Made by a program: the position numbers and the translations under genes. A stretch of 64,000 nt of DNA from Lasioglossum baleicum. Lineage: Eukaryota > Arthropoda > Insecta > Hymenoptera > Halictidae. The notes beneath the pieces are model-generated. The model saw only the letters and a program-made list of their open reading frames with translations, was not told the origin of the DNA and did not search any database. This document shows, in pieces, positions 58,934-64,000 of this stretch (its first letter is position 1; each line of letters opens with the position of its first letter). The stretch covers positions 868,001 to 932,000 of the forward strand of contig NC_134930.1 in NCBI RefSeq assembly GCF_051020765.1. Reading direction: 5' to 3'.

Positions 58934-59624
58934 CTAGAGACGCGCGGTAGCGTCTCGACGCCAAGTACATGAAAAATTACCAAACACCCTGTACCGATGT
59001 CGACTGTCGCTACCGTGTATCTTTACTCGTAAACCGGGCATTCTTACCTGCCCTGAAACTTCTTTAGTTAATATCTCATCACGCCTGCAATATTTTCTAA
59101 ATTGAAAGGCAGTTTGCTAATGTAAACCGCATATAAGCTTTCGAATAAGACCATATTCAATAAAATCGGTCCACGTATGACAGAGATATCGTAATATATC
59201 ATGTCATGGATGGGTCAAAATTTTAGGATTTTTCTTCATCGTCTTCGTCAGGAAATTTTCGTCAACATAATACGTATACGCGTTACACGCACACATTCAG
59301 CCAAATGGACTACCACACGTGTTTCGTTCGTCGACTCTCGGGATCATTCGGCAGGGCTCGGGCTCGAGCTCGGGCTCGGGCTCGTCGACGGCGTCACCTA
59401 CCGCGGTCACCGCCAGATGGACAACGCGACGTAGCGTTTCTCGCAAGTAAAGTGTTGCACGGGCGGTATTAATATATGCGTAGCGAACGCGGATATTCAC
59501 CAATATTGGCTCATATTGATGATATTTCATGCGCGGAGAGAGAGAGTGCGAGAGAGAAAGAAAAACAGGCATACAGACTGAGATAGAGATAGACAGAGTT
59601 ATATAAACACAAGTATAATTCGTC
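58934..59624. other. Stretch without a recognised gene
   Basis: It holds a GGGCTC-rich run near 59355-59385 and a (GA)n run near 59539-59560. ACGCCAAGTACATGAAA (58959-58975) recurs at about 63869, on the other side of the Tigger element. No gene. Confidence 0.35.
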
Positions 59625-59915
59625 ATGTCTGTAATTAATAGTATTACTATCCTACCGCTCAGTTTTAATAATATGCAGATTATCATTAAAGATGAATGGC
59701 TAACAGATAATCATATTCAATATTTTCATACATTATTAAAAGTTAACTCTAATTATAGACCACGCGAAACATGGAGGGTTCAATGCCCTAATACAATTCA
59801 ACCAGTTCCTGAAAATCAGGATCACATACAGATTTTGCACAAATGCGATAATTTTGAAACCAATGCAGGGGGACACTGGATTTGTAACTTTTATAAATAT
59901 ACACAAATTACTATA
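59625..59915 (+). pseudogene. C48/Ulp1-like protease fragment, cut by the Tigger insertion
   Basis: The frame reads IIIKDEWLTDNHIQYFHTLL and later HIQILHKC and GGHWICNF. A WLxDxHI block followed by GHW resembles the start and catalytic-His region of Ulp1-like cysteine proteases carried by insect mobile elements. It ends abruptly where the Tigger element begins at 59916, and the catalytic Asp and Cys parts are missing. Assignment is tentative. Confidence 0.42.
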
Positions 59916-61201
59916 CAGTAAATGTTCTATAAACGCGAACGCATCGGGGGGATTTATTCGCGTTTTTCGATAGTGGTCCTACTTTTTTCGAGCTTCAAAG
60001 GCCGAGCCGAACGTAGAAAAGGACAGCGCGTGTAAAGCGAGACCACGCGCGGGCCTTTGAACTGTGCCGGCGATTTCGACTCTCCGCGTCTCTTTCTTTT
60101 CTATACGCGCTATCTTTCCTTGCGCCCGAAACGTCCATCGTCATTTAAACCTCTACAGTTTAAATACCATCGAAGGAAAACTATCGAATCGGAGCGTTTG
60201 CATCCGTCAGGAAAAGGCACACTTTTTGTAGTTTTTGAACTGTTTTAAGTAATGTACTTAAGATTTATTTAAGATTTATTTAATTTTGTTTCTTATCAAA
60301 AAATTGTAATGGAGCGAGCGACGCGCGTGACTTGACACGGTGTTCGGTTTTGCGACATGATCGGTCATAGTTCATCGCGTCTTTATATTTGCGAAACCGA
60401 ACGTTAAACATCTGGCACTCCGCGCGGCAATCTTTTTAATAGGTTTTACCGTTAATCCCGAAATTACCGTCGAAAGTTTAGTTACTTTATGACCACCGTA
60501 ACGCTTGGCCCTCACGCCTTTGTCATGCTCAAGGCCCGCGAGGGTCCTAGGCTCGTTTTTACACCCCCTTGGGCTATCTGGTCGTACTAAAAAGCGGTAT
60601 TGGTCATTAGACATTTTAGAATTTTACAACTTCTAAAAGGTACCGTACGCGAGTGTACCTAGGATCCAAGGTCCGAACCGATGGTCGTTCGCCCGCTCGG
60701 GACAAGGGGCCATAAAAATTATCCGAAAATGTGCGGGCCACTTGGGTCTTTTTCGTCGCGCTGCACCGGGGTCCCGTTATGCGATGGTTTCCCGAAGTTT
60801 CCACGATTGACCTGGGGTAGGGACTTCCTCCTACATTAATGAGGGCTGTCCGGAAGACTCTCCTCCCTCAAGTCAATCAGCGAATGGGGATGATTCTCCA
60901 GGAAGAATCGGGCCCATCCCCTCGGAAGATTTTTGCACTAACGAGGTGTCCAGCGATCGGACCCCGGTGCAGAGAATCAGTCATCAGTCAAGCACCAGAG
61001 CTTCAAGTCTCAGAAAACTTCGTTCGTGAATCGTACGCGAAACCATCACTCTATCTATCCGATCCGATTCCGCGTCCACAACGGTGAATCCGAGCCTTAC
61101 AACCTCGGGTGGGTGTACATATTCAGTCGAGACCCGCGTGTGTTCTATCCATAAAGTCGCATCGTAAACACACGGGTTTGGTGTTAGTGTAAGTGATCGA
61201 A

Positions 61202-62890
61202 ATGGCACGTGACAACAGAGTTTCATTTACTATAAATCAACGTATGGCTATTCTGAAGGACTTGGAGACTTCTTCTGTTAAAGATGTTGCTAAAAAGTAT
61301 AAAGCACATTGCTCGACAATTTATCGAATCCAATGGAACGCTAAGACAATCATCGACTTCGCAAATAAAGGAAAACTGGATAAAAATCGTAAATCTACAA
61401 GGAAACCGTTGTGTGAAGGGTTAGAACAACGTTTGTATGAGTGGTTTATAGAAATGAGAACTATAGGATTTGCTATGTCGAATTCAACACTTATACAAAA
61501 AGCAAATGAATTGAAAGAAGAGTTTCCAATGTGTTCCAATTTTCATGCCAGCACAGGGTGGATTGCAAAATTTAAAAAACGTTACGGGATTCGACTGGTT
61601 AATACATATGGTGAAAAAGCCAGTGCCGATGAAGATGGGGCTAATTCTTTTGTACATAATTTTGAAAAATACATCGAGGAAGAAGAAATTAGTTTAGAAA
61701 ACATTTATAATATGGACGAAACCGGCTTATTGTGGAAAGCCTTGCCATCAAAAACTTTAGCGCTTGAGACGGAGAAGAAAGTCAGTGGACACAAGGCGCA
61801 CAAAGATAGGTTGACAGTAGGGTTTTGCGCCAATGCAAGTGGGACCCACAAAATTACGCCTCTTGTTATTTATAAATATAAAAAACCAAGAGCTTTAAAA
61901 GACTGCATTAACCAATTGCCAGTAATTTTTAAAGCGCAGACCAATGCGTGGATAAACCGAGCTTTATTCGTAGATTGGTTTGAAAATCATTTTAAACAAT
62001 CTGTACGGCAATATCATTTAGAAAATAGGCTGTGCGGAAAAGTAATTTTACTTCTTGATAATTGTTCAAGTCACAAATTTCCTAGCGATTATGAACACGA
62101 TGAAAATTTTGTGGTGAAATTTTTACCACCCAACACCACATCCTTGATCCAGCCAATGGATCAAGGAGTAATGGAAAAAGTGAAAAGATGTTTCCGGCAT
62201 AGGTTAACACAACGCCTCATTGCTCTTGGGTGTGGAATAATGGAATTTTATAAAAAATATACAATTAAAGATTGTATATATATGATTAGTGAATCTTGGG
62301 AGGTTCTGACATGCAGCGATTTAAAAAATGCGTGGAAGAACATTTTTCCGAACACGCAAACAATAGAAGAAACTGAGGAAGATGGAATAGCATCCGCAGT
62401 ACACCAAGCTTGGTCGCAGATTGGGGAACACGATATGACAATCGAAGAAATCGAAAATTATTTCACTGCATGCAGTGAGGAGGAGCACAGATTGTCATTG
62501 CAAGCAGATGCAGACGAAGGAAATGAGGAAAGGCCCGCAGACGATGGAAATGAGGAAAGGCCCGCAGACGAAGGAAATGAGGAAAGGCCCGCAGACGAAG
62601 GAAATGAGGAAAGGCCCGCAGACGAAGGAAATGAGGAAAGGCCCGCAGACGAAGGAAATGAGGAAAGGCCCGCAGACGATGGAAATGAGGAAAGGCCCGC
62701 AGACGAAGGAAATGAGGAACATGTCTCTGAAATGAGGATCGTACTGTCTCCAGCCAAAAAGAGGAAAATGGAGGAGGCATTTCAATTTATCGAGAGCTGT
62801 TATGATCAATTTCCACGCCCGGTTCGTCATTTATTAGAGGGAATAAAATTAACAATCTTAGGTAAGACAATTCAAATAGTTAATTATTAA
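61202..62890 (+). CDS. Tigger/pogo transposase with CENP-B-type DNA-binding domain, 562 aa
   Basis: It would bind the Tigger ends and move the element. Residues about 1-55 form a psq-type HTH (FTINQRMAILKDLE...VAKKYKAHCSTIYRI) and about 70-135 the CENP-B-type second HTH (STGWIAKFKKRYGI). The DDE_1 catalytic domain follows, with acidic residues in YNMDETGL (about 180), LLLDNCSSH (about 287) and QPMDQGVM (about 320). The C-terminal region holds eight copies of an acidic 9-residue repeat. ATG 61202 is preferred over an upstream in-frame GTG. It has no introns and no stops, so it is possibly active. A domesticated host gene is unlikely because the TIRs and TA duplication are intact. Confidence 0.92.
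   Translation: MARDNRVSFTINQRMAILKDLETSSVKDVAKKYKAHCSTIYRIQWNAKTIIDFANKGKLDKNRKSTRKPLCEGLEQRLYEWFIEMRTIGFAMSNSTLIQKANELKEEFPMCSNFHASTGWIAKFKKRYGIRLVNTYGEKASADEDGANSFVHNFEKYIEEEEISLENIYNMDETGLLWKALPSKTLALETEKKVSGHKAHKDRLTVGFCANASGTHKITPLVIYKYKKPRALKDCINQLPVIFKAQTNAWINRALFVDWFENHFKQSVRQYHLENRLCGKVILLLDNCSSHKFPSDYEHDENFVVKFLPPNTTSLIQPMDQGVMEKVKRCFRHRLTQRLIALGCGIMEFYKKYTIKDCIYMISESWEVLTCSDLKNAWKNIFPNTQTIEETEEDGIASAVHQAWSQIGEHDMTIEEIENYFTACSEEEHRLSLQADADEGNEERPADDGNEERPADEGNEERPADEGNEERPADEGNEERPADEGNEERPADDGNEERPADEGNEEHVSEMRIVLSPAKKRKMEEAFQFIESCYDQFPRPVRHLLEGIKLTILGKTIQIVNY
62513..62720 (+). repeat. 27-bp minisatellite in the Tigger transposase gene, eight units
   Basis: The unit encodes (E/D)GNEERPAD; two units have Asp for Glu, the last diverges into EEHVSE. 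The length is a multiple of three, so copy-number change keeps the frame. The spurious frames on the opposite strand arise from the stop-free repeat. Confidence 0.95.
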
Positions 62891-63678
62891 TTAATACGTC
62901 ATTGTACTATTCTATAACACAACATTCTGTTTTTAGGCGATACAACAACCAGTGCCGTAATGAGGATATGAAGTAAACCAATGTGTAATGACAAAAAAAT
63001 AATATAATAAAAATATAAAACAGTTCAGCATATTTTATAAAGTAATTTTTCTCGTTTTTTAATCTTTGCATAGCGTCGAGATCGCAATTTCTCTTTCTTT
63101 TTCATGTTCTAAAGTCACTTCATATGTACGTACCGTCAATTAAACCACTAAATTCTTTCAAATTATATCGTGTTTGGTATCATTTTAATCAGAAAAATGC
63201 CAGAAATAAGGTAGTGAAAGTCCCATAACAGAATCATGGGAAATGAAGAAGTTTGACTGTTGGTGTAACGTTATGATGACTCACGGGCGTTTGAACTGTG
63301 CCGGCGCGCTGCGACTCTGCGTCTCTTTCTTTCACATACGCTGTCCTTCCTTGCGCTCGACACTTTCAACGTTAATTAAACCACTAAATTCTGCTTAAAT
63401 TATATCGTGTTTGGTATCATTCTAATCAGAAAAATGCCAGAAATAAGGTAGTGAAAATCCCATAACAGAATCATGGAAAATGAAGAAGTTTGACTGTGGT
63501 GTAACGTTATGATGACTCACGGGCGCGTTTGAACTCTGCCGACGACTGCGACTCTCCACGTCGCGTTTGTAGTGGTTCACACCGATATACCGAGCCGAGT
63601 TAGTGTATTAGTTTGGAGGGGATATTTTTTTCGCGTTTATCGTTGAAAGATTTTCGCGTTTATAGAACATTTACTGTA

Positions 63679-64000
63679 CATATAATATAGGTCAGCAATG
63701 TGGTGGACATGGTTTCTTTTCGTAGTTGTTAAACTTACGTAGAATTTATCCTTAATTCTGTCCCGTGATAAGATTGATCATGGCTGTTGATGATGAACCT
63801 TTGTAATTTATAATTCCTGTAAAAAGAAGTGAGGTCCCAATCAAAACTTCAAAAAAGTAAAAAAATTACGCCAAGTACATGAAAGTGGAAAAAGGAAAAA
63901 AGATAGAAGATAATAAACAAAAACAATATAAAAAATATGTGAAATCGAAATTAGCTGCAAGTACATAAAGGTGCTTTCCAGTAATGTGCAAAGGCGACAC
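63679..64000. other. Sequence right of the Tigger element, no gene recognised
   Basis: AT-rich with poly-A-like runs near the end. It should be the continuation of the DNA left of 59914, but no protease-like frame resumes after the TA. Confidence 0.35.

Larger units (their letters stand above)
59916..63676 (+). mobile_element. Complete pogo/Tigger transposon, 3761 bp, TA TSD
   Basis: The TIRs are CAGTAAATGTTCTATAAACGCGAA and its inverse, flanked by TA at 59914-59915 and 63677-63678. It encodes one full-length transposase. Its non-coding parts contain repeated blocks (about 60055-60140, 63295-63370 and 63530-63560: TTTGAACTGTGCCGGCG, GCGTCTCTTTCTTT) and a tandem pair of ~250-bp segments at 63130-63290 / 63370-63530. 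59940-61200 holds only leader sequence. Confidence 0.9.

Noticed and set aside
62458..62830. Ser/Pro- and Phe-rich minus-strand proteins
   Set aside because: Stop-free antisense reading of the 27-bp minisatellite in the Tigger transposase.

Overview
The window looks like a transposon-dense stretch of an insect nuclear genome, most likely an ant or another aculeate hymenopteran. The reasons are exons of a hymenopteran-type odorant receptor, a DUF4806-family gene with small introns, and a crowd of eukaryotic mobile elements (Gypsy, Copia, Penelope-like, LINE, Helitron, hAT, pogo/Tigger, Tc1/mariner). There are no bacterial operons, no CRISPR array and no rRNA.

Layout. 1-12.4 kb: two Gypsy-type LTR retrotransposons fused head to head, with pol on the minus strand, one shared gag in the middle and pol on the plus strand; each arm ends outward in a polypurine tract and the first bases of an LTR. 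13.5-21.7 kb: a nest of insertions, namely a TIR element holding an LTR, which holds a large inverted repeat with a precise 449-bp Helitron and an 8-bp-TSD hAT-like element, which holds a Helitron helicase relic, which holds a TA-flanked palindromic MITE. 22-24.5 kb: inverted repeats and a half copy of a 2-kb palindromic element. 24.6-29.5 kb: a Tigger-like MITE containing a complete hAT transposon with an uninterrupted three-exon transposase. 30.5 kb: odorant-receptor exon 1. 30.8-34.5 kb: two long foldback elements. 34.7-38.4 kb: Tc1 and other relics. 38.8-43.6 kb: a 4.8-kb TIR element with GGAC/GTCC-rich ends, carrying a multi-exon DUF4806 gene with a tandemly duplicated exon. 43.9-44.4 kb: ten tandem units that each form a hairpin with covarying stems. 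45-49 kb: hAT MITE and Penelope relic split by a solo LTR. 50.2-52.1 kb: hAT-like TIR element. 52.3-52.7 kb: odorant-receptor exons 2 and 3. 53-54.6 kb: LINE ORF1 with a solo LTR in its leader. 54.6-58.9 kb: Copia element on the minus strand. 59.9-63.7 kb: complete Tigger element with an intact transposase.

How it fits together. The only host-type gene is the odorant receptor. Its first exon (30.5 kb) and its second and third exons (52.3-52.7 kb) have the same strand and matching splice phases, so I infer one receptor gene whose first intron of about 21.7 kb has been filled by transposons. Several insertions can be dated relative to one another, because removing them restores the target's reading frame or target duplication. 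Three coding regions are open: the hAT transposase, the Tigger transposase and, if one damaged exon copy is skipped, the DUF4806 gene. All motif and family assignments come from reading the sequence; no database search was possible.
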